From Ktedonospora formicarum (GTDB lineage Bacteria > Chloroflexota > Ktedonobacteria > Ktedonobacterales > Ktedonobacteraceae), in assembly GCF_016587355.1 (NCBI RefSeq), contig NZ_BNJF01000001.1, positions 2,244,501-2,308,500 on the forward strand: a stretch of DNA of 64,000 bases, written 5' to 3'. The notes below the pieces were generated by a model. The model was given only the letters and a program-made list of their open reading frames with translations. It did no database searches and had not been told where the DNA came from. Made by a program: the position numbers and the translations under genes. Positions 34,074 to 43,357 of the stretch are shown one piece after another; positions within the stretch are counted from its first letter, which is position 1; each line of letters begins with the position of its first letter.

Positions 34074-36473
34074 ATGACTACTACGCAATACCAGATTCGC
34101 AAAGTGGGCGTGATCGGTGCTGGCGTAATGGGCGCAGCCATCGCCGCCCACCTTGCCAACGTCGGCATTCCCAGCCTGCTCCTCGACATCGTTCCTCCCG
34201 ACGAAACGAAGGATCGAGACGTTGTCGCACGCACTGGCCTGGAAAAAGCGCTCAAGTCCAAGCCTGCCGCCTTCTATACCAAGCGAAGCGCTCAACTTGT
34301 GACCATTGGAAATATTGAGGACAATTTGCAGGCTCTCGCGGAGGTCGATTGGATCATTGAAGCCGTTGTGGAGCGCCTGGATATCAAACAAGCGCTCTAT
34401 GATCGCCTGGAGAAGATTCTCACTCCACAGACCATCATCAGCTCAAATACCTCTGGCCTACCCGCTCATATGCTGATTGAGGGACGCGGCCCTAGTTTCC
34501 GTGCGAACTTCCTGATCACCCACTTCTTCAATCCGGTACGCTATATGCCACTGCTTGAACTTGTGCCAACAGCCGACACCAATCCGGCTCTGCTCCCATT
34601 TATGCGCCAGTTTGGTACTGAAGTGCTAGGCAAGGGAGTCGTCATTTGTAAGGATACGCCAAACTTCATCGCCAACCGCATAGGTGTGTATGGCTTCCTC
34701 TCCACCATCCAGCGTGCCATAGATGAGGGCTATACCGTTGGCGAGGTGGATACCATACTTGGCCCCTCGATGGGGCGCCCCAAGTCCGCGGTCTTCCGCA
34801 CCGCTGACCTCTCAGGGCTCGATACTCTGGTCCATGTCGCCGATAACCTCTATCAGAATGCTCCTGAAGATCCCTGGCGTGAGACCTTCAAAGTACCTGA
34901 AGTCGTACACCAGATGGTCAGCGAAGGACGCCTGGGCGAGAAGAGCGGGCAGGGCTTCTATAAACGTGTCAAGCAGCCTGGTAGCCCCTCAACCATCCTG
35001 GCTCTCAATCTGAAGACGCTAGAGTATAGCGCCAGTGAGAAAGTACGCTACCCCTCCATCGGTGCCGCGCGCAACTATGATGATCCAGATCAGCGTATCT
35101 TGACCATCCTCAATGGCGATGATCGCGCCTCCGTGCTCGCGCGCGAGACAACCGCTGACTCTCTAATCTATGCCGCGACCCTGGCTCCCAATATTGCTTC
35201 CAATATCGTTGCCGTCGACGAGGCTATGCGCTGGGGCTTTAACTTCGACCTGGGAAGTTTCGAAGTATGGGATCTGCTCCTCAAAAATCCCTCCACTCTT
35301 GAGAAGACCTTTGAGGGACGAGAATTGCCCGAACTGGTACGCCGCGTACGGGAGCAAGGACAGGGAACCTTCTATATTGATAGCGCAGGTCAACGCCAGT
35401 ACTTTGATTTCACGAAGAATATCTACAAACCAGTCCCAGTTCCCACAGGTAACATCACCCTTCCCGCACTCAAGTCAGCCAATCGAACCGTGCATAAGAA
35501 CGAGTCAGCAACGCTTATTGACATGGGAGACGGCGTGGCCTGTCTTGAATTCCATACCAAGATGAACTCGATTGATGAGGGCATCATCGAGATGATTCAT
35601 TACGCCGTCGAGGAAGGACCAAAACAGTTCCGCGCGCTGGTCGTGGGGAATGATGCGGCTGATTTCTCGGCTGGAGCAAACCTCTTCCTCGTTCTCATGG
35701 GCGCCAGGCAGGGTGCCTGGGCCATGATTGAAAACGCCATTAATGGTCTCCAGCAAGCCAATCAGCGCCTCAAGTACAGCCCGATTCCAGTTGTAGCCGC
35801 TCCAACTGGTCGTGCCCTTGGTGGTGGTTGTGAGATCATTATGCATTGCAACCATACACGCGCGTTGGCGGAGTCCTATATCGGCCTCGTCGAGGTAGGA
35901 GTGGGCGTCATCCCAGCGGGTGGAGGCTGCAAAGAGCTTCTATTGCGCCAGGGTGCCGACATCGAGCACCAAAAGGCTGGTAAGACTGGTGGCCCCTTCA
36001 CCCCTTCACGTAAGGCCTTCGAGACTATTGCCCTGGCAACCGTCTCAACCAGCGCGGTCGAGGCCCAGGAGTTACGCTTCCTACGCAAGACAGACCGTCT
36101 GAGCGTCAATCGTGCCGTGCTCCTACGCGACGCCAAAGCCGACGCTATCAAGCTCGCCGAGGCCCAGGCTAATGGGCAATGGCAGCCAGCCAAACCACAG
36201 GACATGCTCCTTCCTGGCCCTGGCGCGCGCCTCGTCCTGGAACAGCAGGTAGACAATCTGTTGCTCACTGGCAAAGTCAGCGAGCATGACGCCGTGGTCG
36301 CACGCCATCTCGCACGTGTGCTTACAGGCGGCAACTGCTCACCACTCGCGCCTCTGAGCGAGCAACAAGTTCTCGACCTGGAGCGCGAAGCCTTCCTCAG
36401 CCTGTGCGGCATGGAGAAGACTCAGGACCGCATGCAAGCAATCCTGATGACTGGCAAACCACTCCGCAACTAA
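34074..36473 (+). CDS. fadN: 3-hydroxyacyl-CoA dehydrogenase / enoyl-CoA hydratase fusion (FadN-like)
   Basis: 799 residues. The NAD-binding domain comes first ([21 protein letters not shown] at about 9-29), followed by the dehydrogenase C-terminal domains ([35 protein letters not shown]). The crotonase domain is C-terminal (about 470-700) with [13 protein letters not shown] and [12 protein letters not shown]. This order is the reverse of E. coli FadB and matches Bacillus FadN. It performs hydration and NAD-dependent oxidation in beta-oxidation. The second oxyanion region retains [15 protein letters not shown]. Start overlaps the thiolase stop region (TAG then CTATG). No ribosome site is obvious, suggesting translational coupling. 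Confidence 0.93.
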   Translation: MTTTQYQIRKVGVIGAGVMGAAIAAHLANVGIPSLLLDIVPPDETKDRDVVARTGLEKALKSKPAAFYTKRSAQLVTIGNIEDNLQALAEVDWIIEAVVERLDIKQALYDRLEKILTPQTIISSNTSGLPAHMLIEGRGPSFRANFLITHFFNPVRYMPLLELVPTADTNPALLPFMRQFGTEVLGKGVVICKDTPNFIANRIGVYGFLSTIQRAIDEGYTVGEVDTILGPSMGRPKSAVFRTADLSGLDTLVHVADNLYQNAPEDPWRETFKVPEVVHQMVSEGRLGEKSGQGFYKRVKQPGSPSTILALNLKTLEYSASEKVRYPSIGAARNYDDPDQRILTILNGDDRASVLARETTADSLIYAATLAPNIASNIVAVDEAMRWGFNFDLGSFEVWDLLLKNPSTLEKTFEGRELPELVRRVREQGQGTFYIDSAGQRQYFDFTKNIYKPVPVPTGNITLPALKSANRTVHKNESATLIDMGDGVACLEFHTKMNSIDEGIIEMIHYAVEEGPKQFRALVVGNDAADFSAGANLFLVLMGARQGAWAMIENAINGLQQANQRLKYSPIPVVAAPTGRALGGGCEIIMHCNHTRALAESYIGLVEVGVGVIPAGGGCKELLLRQGADIEHQKAGKTGGPFTPSRKAFETIALATVSTSAVEAQELRFLRKTDRLSVNRAVLLRDAKADAIKLAEAQANGQWQPAKPQDMLLPGPGARLVLEQQVDNLLLTGKVSEHDAVVARHLARVLTGGNCSPLAPLSEQQVLDLEREAFLSLCGMEKTQDRMQAILMTGKPLRN

Positions 36474-36504
36474 AACTCAGCATCTATCATATGGAGGACG
36501 CACT

Positions 36505-36633
36505 ATGAGGATTAAACCTTATAGCGAATCCTCCATCAAGCTTTCGCCAACCCTGGTCTTCAAATCCACTTCCATATGCCCATTAAGGCTTCTCAGAGAT
36601 CACAAATTAAGCGCCACCCACTACACAGAGTAG
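36505..36633 (+). CDS. Possible 42-residue small ORF with a sequestered ribosome site
   Basis: ATG at 36505 has a strong GGAGGA site 7 bases upstream, and the frame runs 42 codons to a TAG inside the terminator stem. No known domain. ATGGAGGA (36491-36498) is exactly complementary to TCCTCCAT (36530-36537) inside the ORF, so the ribosome site could be hidden in a hairpin. It may be a small regulatory peptide or chance; coding evidence is weak. Confidence 0.25.
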   Translation: MRIKPYSESSIKLSPTLVFKSTSICPLRLLRDHKLSATHYTE

Positions 36634-36652
36634 TGGGTGGCGCTTAATTTGT
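36602..36652. terminator. Bidirectional terminator, perfect 22-bp stem
   Basis: Arms 36602-36623 and 36631-36652 are exactly complementary (ACAAATTAAGCGCCACCC... / ...GGGTGGCGCTTAATTTGT) with a 7-base loop. It lies between the convergent fadN and sugar-ABC ATPase genes. TTAATTTGT acts as the T-rich tail in both directions. Confidence 0.85.
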
Positions 36653-36671
36653 ATTGTCTGGATACTGAAGC

Positions 36672-37778
36672 CTAGAAGAATGCTTCGCCGGTCGCGGTAT
36701 CGAAGAGGTGCATGCGATCATTCTCGACATACAGCTTCACCTTGTTGCCAGCGACAACGCGGGAGCGGGAATCGAGAGTCGCGATAATATTCTTACCGCC
36801 AGCGGTCAGGTAGACCTGGAGCTCGTTACCCAGGTTCTCAACCACATCAACCGTACCGTCGATGCTGGAACGCTGGCTATCTTCACCAACCAGGGCCGCA
36901 TCTTCGAGGTGTGATGGGCGGATACCGAAGGTCAGTTCCTTGCCTGCCGCATCGCGCGCGATCTTGGCGTAATCGGCGGGAACCTCAACCTGGCCCATAC
37001 CGTCGAGCACGATCTTCGTGGTATCACCCTCGGCAACCACCTTCGCGCCGGGGAAGAAGTTCATACCAGGGGTACCGATAAAGCCAGCAACGAACATATT
37101 CGAAGGGCGATCATAGAGCTCTTGAGGAGTGCCCAGCTGCTGGATAACACCACCGTTTAGAACAGCGATGCGGTCACCCATCGTCATGGCCTCAACCTGG
37201 TCATGGGTAACATAAATAGTTGTGGTCTGAATGCTCTGATGCAGTTTGATGATGTTCGCGCGAGTCTCAACGCGCAGTTTGGCATCCAGGTTCGAGAGAG
37301 GCTCGTCCATCAGGAAGACCTGCGCTTCGCGGACAATGGCGCGACCCAGAGCAACGCGCTGGCGCTGACCACCGGACAGTTCTTTCGGCTTGCGCTTGAG
37401 CAGATTCTCCAGACCGAGCGTCGCGGCTGCTTCTTCTACGCGCTTCTGAATTTGCGCCTTAGGGAAGTGGCGCAACTTAAGGCCGAAGGCCATGTTATCA
37501 AATACTGTCATGTGGGGGTAGAGGGCGTAGTTTTGGAAGACCATCGCGATGTCGCGATCCTTTGGATCAACGCCGTTCACCATGCGGTCGCCAATGTAAA
37601 TCTGACCCTCGCTGGGCTCTTCAAGTCCCGCCACCATACGCAAGCAGGTACTCTTACCACAGCCAGAGGGGCCAACCAGCACCATGAACTCTTTGTCCTT
37701 GATATCAAAGCTGACATCATGAACAACTTCTACCTTACCAAAACGCTTGTAAATGTTCTCAAATTGTACACGAGCCAT
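36672..37778 (-). CDS. Sugar ABC transporter ATP-binding protein, MsmK/UgpC family
   Basis: 368 residues. Walker A GPSGCGKST, Q-loop VFQNYALYPHMTVFDN, signature LSGGQRQRVALGRAIVR, Walker B VFLMDEPLSNLDAKLR, switch VTHDQVEAM. A C-terminal regulatory OB-fold domain (about 240-368) contains FIGTPGMNFF, FGIRPSHLED and ENLGNELQVY. This is the carbohydrate-importer ATPase type that energises MalFGK-, Ugp- or Msm-like transporters. No permease or binding-protein gene is nearby, so it is likely the shared ATPase for several sugar importers, as MsmX/MsmK is in Firmicutes. ATG at 37778 has AGGAGTAG upstream. Confidence 0.94.
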   Translation of the reverse strand: MARVQFENIYKRFGKVEVVHDVSFDIKDKEFMVLVGPSGCGKSTCLRMVAGLEEPSEGQIYIGDRMVNGVDPKDRDIAMVFQNYALYPHMTVFDNMAFGLKLRHFPKAQIQKRVEEAAATLGLENLLKRKPKELSGGQRQRVALGRAIVREAQVFLMDEPLSNLDAKLRVETRANIIKLHQSIQTTTIYVTHDQVEAMTMGDRIAVLNGGVIQQLGTPQELYDRPSNMFVAGFIGTPGMNFFPGAKVVAEGDTTKIVLDGMGQVEVPADYAKIARDAAGKELTFGIRPSHLEDAALVGEDSQRSSIDGTVDVVENLGNELQVYLTAGGKNIIATLDSRSRVVAGNKVKLYVENDRMHLFDTATGEAFF

Positions 37779-38784
37779 GAAGGGCTACTCCTTTCGCTTC
37801 GTAACAGGCAGCTACTTTGCCAAAGCCTTTTAAAACCTGAGCGGCTTAGCGCTCGCTTTCATCTAAGGCACGCCTGTTACCCTTCTTCATAGATTTATGA
37901 AGCTTTTGCTTGGTGCCGCGTCGCATCGCAAACCAGAAGACGCAAAAGGAACAGCGAGACCAAAAACATCTACGCCCTTCTATGCGCAATCCATGTCCGA
38001 TGGGAGTTCGACGTGGCTTCTACCCGCTACCACACCTTTATAAGTGTACTCCATTGTTCTCCAGTAGCAGGCTTACAATGAAAACAGTATAACACAAGAG
38101 TAATGAAAAATGTAAGTGCATTCCAATATTTCAATCAAACTTTCAATGTTTGTCCCTCCATAAGACCTCCTCACAGTTTCCTCAGCCTCCAGGCGCCCTT
38201 TACAGGACACATGGAAAAATGCCCAGCGGTTGCAAATTTTAATGAGGCACGTCCCCATCAGTCTTTATATGTATTAACAAGTGTTGCACTTCTTCTACAT
38301 GGTTCCACAGACACGACAATGTAGTACTTCAGTCCTTACATAATTTGACGTATTTTGAAAACGCGTCCCCATTAAAGCCACGGCAACTATTTTGCGTTTA
38401 TTTAACTTCTGTTTGCACTCACCAACATATTCAATGACCAACACGATAGACTTTCCCAAGCCACTTCATGCTTGTTCGCACATGTTCATTTTTGTCTTTT
38501 ACCTGCGTCAATATATCTGATAAAATTTTTCCCATTTGCAACGACAATGTTGACATAATACGTAGATATATGTAAAAAACATATAAAGATTTCTTGTGTA
38601 CATGATATATATATCCCTGAAACACTAGACAAGTACATGCATTTTCATGCATACTAGTAACGTGCGATAAGATGTTGTACATACAAAGAAAAAACATTGT
38701 ATGCACATATGTAGAGATCCTAACACAAGGGGAGAGCCGGGATATAGTCCACCCATCTGATGAGATACTGTGGAGGAGCTAAGT
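37779..38784. other. AT-rich 1 kb intergenic region
   Basis: No supported gene. Near the ATPase end, GTAACAGGC (37801-37809) and GCCTGTTAC (37872-37880) form an inverted repeat in that gene's leader. From about 38080 the sequence becomes AT-rich, with scattered short repeats such as two CGTCCCCAT copies (38251 and 38366 areas). Small open frames here (60-91 codons) lack ribosome sites and domain features. The right end must hold the promoter of the 76-residue gene. Confidence 0.45.
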
Positions 38785-39015
38785 ATGTTAAAAGCGCAGG
38801 AACAACGCAGCGAAGTAGCGCGCTTATTGTCGCAGATAAGTGCCGAATATGAAGCAGCACAACGGGGTTTATCTGGTATATCTTATGGCATGTCGCAACA
38901 TGATTTTATTACAGCTCGTATGGAAAACATGGGTCAGTTACATAACCAGCTCCAGTCATTAGTTGGCGACGTCGCTATTGCTATGATCGCTGATAAGCTA
39001 GGCAGTTGTCACTAG
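38785..39015 (+). CDS. Small helical protein of unknown function (76 aa)
   Basis: ATG at 38785 has a strong GGAGGAG 6 bases upstream. The protein is polar and mostly helical: EQRSEVARLLSQISAEYEAAQRGLSGISYG, MSQHDFITARMENMGQLHNQLQSLVG, and a short hydrophobic end AIAMIADKLG. No membrane segment or known catalytic motif. The spacing of H, F, R and M residues looks like a helical bundle or dimer module. I recognise no named family; codon use and ribosome site support a real gene. It stands alone, preceded by a long AT-rich region and followed by a strong terminator, so it has its own promoter. Confidence 0.7.
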   Translation: MLKAQEQRSEVARLLSQISAEYEAAQRGLSGISYGMSQHDFITARMENMGQLHNQLQSLVGDVAIAMIADKLGSCH

Positions 39016-39056
39016 AAATCCGCAGTTGTCACAGCGCTTTGTCAATGCACATTAAA

Positions 39057-39107
39057 ATGGAGCGTTTTCCCCCATTACCAATAAACCAAAGGGAGAAAAC
39101 GCTCCAT
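39057..39107. terminator. Bidirectional terminator hairpin
   Basis: ATGGAGCGTTTTCCCCC (39057-39073) pairs with GGGAGAAAACGCTCCAT (39091-39107) with one mismatch. It lies between the 76-residue gene and the convergent methyltransferase. Confidence 0.75.
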
Positions 39108-39162
39108 CGTGTTCAATCAACCAGGGCCCTTGGGGGCTAGCACAGACTGCTTATAGAGGCTA

Positions 39163-40119
39163 TCAAGCCAAAGATGATGCGAGCATCTCTGAATCTTGAG
39201 ATAGACCAGAGTATCGGTCTTGCGTATGTCCTGCCAGGAGGTTATTTATACATGGCTGTGCTTGAGCATTCCAAACACCACTCACCATATACTCAACCTC
39301 TCGACAAAAAAAGTCAGAACAATCGAGTATACAATTTCTAAGTGAGAAGAAGACACTTCTCCAACGCTCCCTATGCTCGATAGAGAGATATGGGGCCTCT
39401 TCACAAATGAACCACTCCGCAATCCCCTGTAGATAAGTGCGATATTCTGGCGCGAGAGGTGCACGTCGATAAATGGGATACTTATAGACCACAACATTGC
39501 TATAACCAGCGTCACACATGTAGCGCTTCAACTTTGAGCCGACCCAACTATCTTCATATTGATACCCACACTGAACACGCCTTTTCTCCCATCGCCTACG
39601 CGCTAGGAAGACAGCTTTTTGAAGTTCAGGATCGACCCCACCAAAGCTCATCTCTCCAAAATCAATATCCTTAACGATGAGACGTCCCCCAGGCTTAAGA
39701 TAGGGCCCCATAGCCGCAAACGCCTCTACAGGCTTGGCTAGATATTGACTCACATTCGCGCTAAAAATAACGTCAGCCGAGGATTGCTCAATGGGCAGTG
39801 AATCCAGCGGCGCCTGTTGATACTCAACCTGATCTTGATACCAAGTTCCCTGGCTTCGTTGGTTTGCAATATTCAATGACTCTTCAGAGATATCGATCCC
39901 CAGAATGTGCCCCTTCGGCCCAATTTCCTGAGCCAGTAGCGGAGACCAAAGACCAGGACCACAGCCCACATCAACAATAAAGCCTTCCCAAGGCAGAGCC
40001 ATTTGCTTGATCATCTTAATACGATCATCCGCCTTACTCTGATGATGCGTCTCTAGCCATACAAACGAATTTAATGGCAATCCATAGTCATTTGCGTGAA
40101 TAAGCTCGTTAACCGCCAT
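39163..40119 (-). CDS. SAM-dependent methyltransferase (class I)
   Basis: 318 residues. SAM-binding motif I is FIVDVGCGPGLWSPLLAQ (about 48-65). It is followed by GHILGIDISEESLNIANQR and the DVIFSANVSQYLAKPVEAF and LKPGGRLIVKDIDFGEM segments, the standard Methyltransf_11/25 layout. The C-terminal ~140 residues (RRRWEKRRVQCGYQYEDSWVG onward) are extra and probably define the substrate. The substrate is unknown; no biosynthetic partners are nearby. Codon use appears slightly more AT-rich than in the window's core genes, and it sits in an AT-rich neighbourhood, so recent acquisition is possible. ATG at 40119 or GTG at 40125; both near AAGGATAAGG. Confidence 0.88.
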   Translation of the reverse strand: MAVNELIHANDYGLPLNSFVWLETHHQSKADDRIKMIKQMALPWEGFIVDVGCGPGLWSPLLAQEIGPKGHILGIDISEESLNIANQRSQGTWYQDQVEYQQAPLDSLPIEQSSADVIFSANVSQYLAKPVEAFAAMGPYLKPGGRLIVKDIDFGEMSFGGVDPELQKAVFLARRRWEKRRVQCGYQYEDSWVGSKLKRYMCDAGYSNVVVYKYPIYRRAPLAPEYRTYLQGIAEWFICEEAPYLSIEHRERWRSVFFSLRNCILDCSDFFCREVEYMVSGVWNAQAQPCINNLLAGHTQDRYSGLSQDSEMLASSLA

Positions 40120-40505
40120 TGACACTTAACCTTATCCTTCCGTCCAACAAAAACCCTCATAGCGTGAGCATTAACAGCAGTAATATTAACATATTAGTAT
40201 ACAAAAAATCAATACATGTATAACATTGTATTGGATTAATGTGTATTTTGTAATCAATGAGAGAAACACAAAAACAAATTCTAGCAAAAAATTATGAATA
40301 CATGTATTTAGGTTGTAAAGAAACTCAGGTATGTTTAGATGTATCCTCTTTACTTATATGGTTGCTATCTGGCATACTTATATATAAGCGCAGAAAAATG
40401 GAAAATAATGACATGTCTACAAAATAGCAGAATATTGCATTTCTTTATAAAAATCTAACAATAAAACCCTCCAACATATGTTATAATACGAGCGGAAAAG
40501 TGCGC
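40120..40505. other. AT-rich intergenic region
   Basis: About 385 bases of very AT-rich sequence between divergent genes, with repeated TACATGTAT-like words (40214, 40301 areas). No gene seen; both promoters are expected here. Confidence 0.5.
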
Positions 40506-41675
40506 ATGGAGCATATTGCCTCTAGAGGGTCAAGGATATTTCATATGCAAAAAGAGCGCCAGACAGAACAACAACGCGCCCCCACCAGAATAAAGCGGCA
40601 TCACATGAATGAGCAGGGGTTTAAACACAAAACAAGGCAATCTTACATAGATCACCACAATGGCGACACAACCTCCAAGACAATAGTTGATGAGCCCCTG
40701 GTAGATAGTGCTGATATCAAGACACTATCACCTTTCAGTAGTACCTTGCGCTCCATCCTCCACCGTAATCGGGCTGAGATTGGGCGCATCGCACACGAAA
40801 TGGATGTCGCTGAAAATACAATTTACCGCTGGATGAATGGCACCTCGGTACCACGTAATTCATATCTACGCGCTCTTCCAGACGTAATGCTGGAACACCG
40901 CCAGGCAATCATACAGGCAACAAACAAAACATTTCCTGGCATACTTGATATGGCTATTCTCGCCTCTGTGCCTGAAATCCGAATCGAGATCTATCGCCGG
41001 GTTCATGAGCTTATCGCGACCACCGCTGATCCCGCGAACTGCCTCTGGCAGGTGGCTCAGACCATCTTCGATTATGCAATCCTGCACCTTGATATTGAGC
41101 ATACAGGAATATCTACAGCCTACGCTTCTTTGATGCCCCCTTGCGAAGAGGATGACCACATTCATTCACTCTACGAAACGATGACACGTGGAACTTCTCC
41201 CTGGCCTGCTATGTCTGAGACCCGTATCTTTCTAGGTAGTACGACCCTGGCCGGAGCTGTGGTGACACAGCAACGCATGATGCGCTGGGATAGCCTGGAC
41301 GAGGCAGGGCGTATGCTCGTTGAGGTGGACGAGCATGAGGCTAGCTCTTGCGCTGCTCCCGTAATGCGTGGAGGAAGGGTCGCAGGCGTATTCGTGGTCT
41401 CTAGTACCCAATCACACTTCTTCGATAACCCTACCACCTGCCGAGCCATAGCTGACCTGGCTCATCTTCTGGCAACGTCATTACAAGATAAAGACTTTTA
41501 CCCCTATACAAAATTGAAATTACGTCCTATGCTTAACTTGGCACAGCAACGTGAGATTCTGGCTGCCTGCTATGTCCCACGCCTGCTTGCATATGCACGC
41601 GAAAACCGTGTGTCACGTGCTGAAGCTGAAATCCATGTGCGTCGAGATCTGGAAGGGCAGTTCGAACAGCACTAA
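40506..41675 (+). CDS. HTH regulator with GAF-like sensor domain
   Basis: 389 residues from ATG 40506. After a charged ~70-residue N-terminus, an HTH-like segment (about 80-110) reads LRSILHRNRAEIGRIAHEMDVAENTIYRWMNGTSVPR, like a Cro/XRE domain. The remainder (about 150-340) looks like a GAF fold: VHELIATTADPANCLWQVAQTIFDYAI, CAAPVMRGGRVAGVFVVSS, FFDNPTTCRAIADLAHLLATS. The tail HVRRDLEGQFEQH is helical. This HTH-plus-GAF arrangement suggests a ligand- or redox-sensing transcription regulator. Start is uncertain: GTG 40500, ATG 40506, 40545 and 40605 are in frame and none has a strong ribosome site. Confidence 0.78.
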   Translation: MEHIASRGSRIFHMQKERQTEQQRAPTRIKRHHMNEQGFKHKTRQSYIDHHNGDTTSKTIVDEPLVDSADIKTLSPFSSTLRSILHRNRAEIGRIAHEMDVAENTIYRWMNGTSVPRNSYLRALPDVMLEHRQAIIQATNKTFPGILDMAILASVPEIRIEIYRRVHELIATTADPANCLWQVAQTIFDYAILHLDIEHTGISTAYASLMPPCEEDDHIHSLYETMTRGTSPWPAMSETRIFLGSTTLAGAVVTQQRMMRWDSLDEAGRMLVEVDEHEASSCAAPVMRGGRVAGVFVVSSTQSHFFDNPTTCRAIADLAHLLATSLQDKDFYPYTKLKLRPMLNLAQQREILAACYVPRLLAYARENRVSRAEAEIHVRRDLEGQFEQH

Positions 41676-41698
41676 ATTCTTCTATTAAATAAGAAAAA

Positions 41699-41741
41699 TC
41701 CTTTGCCTCTTCTCTCAGACAAATAGAGAAAAGACAAAGGA
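41699..41741 (+). terminator. Terminator-like hairpin after the HTH-GAF gene
   Basis: TCCTTTGCCTCTTCTCT pairs with AGAGAAAAGACAAAGGA with two mismatches, 24 bases after the stop. It lies just upstream of the next gene on the same strand. Confidence 0.5.
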
Positions 41742-41779
41742 CAATATTGCAATTTTGGATTTGGATAAGAGTTGTTAAT

Positions 41780-42700
41780 ATGCAACAGACCCCTGATGAC
41801 GATGCAAAGAGAGAGCCTGAACAGCCATCTCAACCCTGGTATGAGTACTCAACTCCACCTTCCCACACCACCCCTGACCCATCAGAGGATGGTCCGAGGA
41901 GCGTTGAGCCTGCACCCAATAGCGAGAAGCCACACGAAAGTACACTCGCGGCTTCAGAACAGTATGGACCTATACCGGAGATCATGTTAGAGACTCCTTC
42001 ACACACTCAAGACCCATCCGAAGAGGATATTCGCCAGGGGTTGGTCTATCCACCCCCGCCTTCGTATTATCTTAATATGCCAGATCAGCCTGGGCCTACA
42101 CCAGATAAACCACTTGGCCCACCCATATCTCCATCCACCACGCGATGGGAGCCAGCCGTACCTGGACCGCTTCCAGCTTCACCATATGCGAGACCCCAGA
42201 TACCACCTATGCAGCCAGGTGTTCCGCCGCTTGCGCCGGTGAGGAGGCGCCGGTCAAACAAGTGGGTTTGGTTCTCTCTCTCAATCTTTGGTGTTATCGC
42301 CCTTGTAAGTTGCGGGCTTTGCACCTGGGCGGCTTCAACCTTCATGGGTCCTCTCGTTTCCCAAACAACGGACTCTCTGACAACCGTGAATGATTATTAT
42401 ACAGCCATTCAAAGCCGTCATTATGAAGATGCTTATAGCTACATCGAACCACAGGGCAAACTCAGTGGTCTGACTTTAGATCAATTTGTCGCACAAGCAA
42501 AAACGCGTGATACACAGTATGGTCAGGTATTCTCTTTCACAACACGTACCAATCAGGTTGAGGCCCAACCCGACCAGGAAGGACTCTCTAGTCTGAGCTT
42601 AACCTTGGATGTGACCCGATCTAAACTTAAATACGCTGTCAAGGTAACCATTGAAAAGATTGGTACAAAATACAAAATCGTGGACTATAACCAAATATGA
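41780..42700 (+). CDS. Single-pass membrane protein with Pro-rich N-terminus and DUF4878/NTF2-like extracellular domain
   Basis: 306 residues. The first ~170 are acidic and Pro/Ser-rich (PYARPQIPPMQPGVPP), ending in basic RRRRSNK. A single membrane helix (about 175-200: WVWFSLSIFGVIALVSCGLC) is followed by an outward-facing domain: VNDYYTAIQSRHYEDAYSYIEPQ...LTLDQFVAQAKTRDTQYG, ending VTIEKIGTKYKIVDYN. This last part resembles the DUF4878/lumazine-like NTF2 fold seen in many Gram-positive secreted proteins. Function is unknown. ATG at 41780 with AAGAG upstream is chosen. A perfect terminator follows. Confidence 0.75.
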   Translation: MQQTPDDDAKREPEQPSQPWYEYSTPPSHTTPDPSEDGPRSVEPAPNSEKPHESTLAASEQYGPIPEIMLETPSHTQDPSEEDIRQGLVYPPPPSYYLNMPDQPGPTPDKPLGPPISPSTTRWEPAVPGPLPASPYARPQIPPMQPGVPPLAPVRRRRSNKWVWFSLSIFGVIALVSCGLCTWAASTFMGPLVSQTTDSLTTVNDYYTAIQSRHYEDAYSYIEPQGKLSGLTLDQFVAQAKTRDTQYGQVFSFTTRTNQVEAQPDQEGLSSLSLTLDVTRSKLKYAVKVTIEKIGTKYKIVDYNQI

Positions 42701-42724
42701 CTTGAACTTTAGTTAGATACAAGT

Positions 42725-42768
42725 AAAAGCGACATGCCCTTCTCTTCGAAGAAGGGCATGTCGCTTTT
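42725..42768 (+). terminator. Intrinsic terminator, perfect 18-bp stem
   Basis: Arms 42725-42742 and 42751-42768 (AAAAGCGACATGCCCTTC / GAAGGGCATGTCGCTTTT), loop TCTTCGAA, ending in TTTT. A clear intrinsic terminator for the membrane-protein gene; it may also serve the convergent HTH gene. Confidence 0.85.
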
Positions 42769-42855
42769 GAATAAATTTAGCAAAAGGCCAAAAAAGATGT
42801 ACTAAAATGCGAACTAGACAACTATCGATCAACCGAACTTTAAGAGGTCTCGCTC

Positions 42856-43065
42856 TTACACGTTCGCCAGGGGAGTTGAGGATACTTCACGCCCAACACA
42901 GGCGCGCAGATCTTCACGATAGAAGCGCCAGGTGCTCCCAACTTTATGGCCGGTAAGCTGCCCAGACCACATAAGGCGATAAAGCGTTGAGCGGCTCACG
43001 CGCAGGTAATCCATCGCTTCTTTGAAAGTTAAGAGCGTATCATCCTGAATCATCTGAACTACCAT
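42856..43065 (-). CDS. Excisionase-family (HTH_17) DNA-binding protein
   Basis: 69 residues. LLTFKEAMDYLRVSRSTLYRLMWSGQLTGHKVGSTWRFYREDL is a MerR-like winged HTH of the excisionase/AlpA type. Such proteins act as small regulators or recombination directionality factors. There is no integrase or attachment site nearby, so a regulatory role is more likely. ATG at 43065 has AAGGAGAG 8 bases upstream. It is transcribed in the same direction as the MshEN gene upstream (43358-44392), with about 290 bases between them. Confidence 0.88.
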   Translation of the reverse strand: MVVQMIQDDTLLTFKEAMDYLRVSRSTLYRLMWSGQLTGHKVGSTWRFYREDLRACVGREVSSTPLANV

Positions 43066-43357
43066 GGTGGGATTCTCTCCTTAAAAAACTTTTAAATAAA
43101 TGCACTTGATACTAACGATGTAATTGGGGAGACGATAAATTCGCGTTACATAAATTGTCTCAACGCATACTATAGTAGCCAATGTTGATGTAAATCTGTG
43201 TTAAGGAAAAGTTGCGATCTGGTTAATTTTAATGCTGATAAGGTGAGATATTCATTCATCCGAAGCGGCTTGCTAGCGGTGCTGAAATCTTACTACCAGG
43301 TATTTTCCGTCTCCCTTTTCTTGATTATATCCTTTTCCAATGTCTTTGTAACTCCTA
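43066..43357. other. Intergenic region between MshEN and excisionase-like genes
   Basis: About 290 bases, AT-rich. A plus-strand open frame (43198-43431) exists, but it lacks a ribosome site and overlaps the MshEN gene; not called. Confidence 0.45.

Noticed and set aside
42856..43065. Excisionase of a prophage or integrative element
   Set aside because: No integrase, attachment site, phage or conjugation genes nearby; more likely a small regulator.
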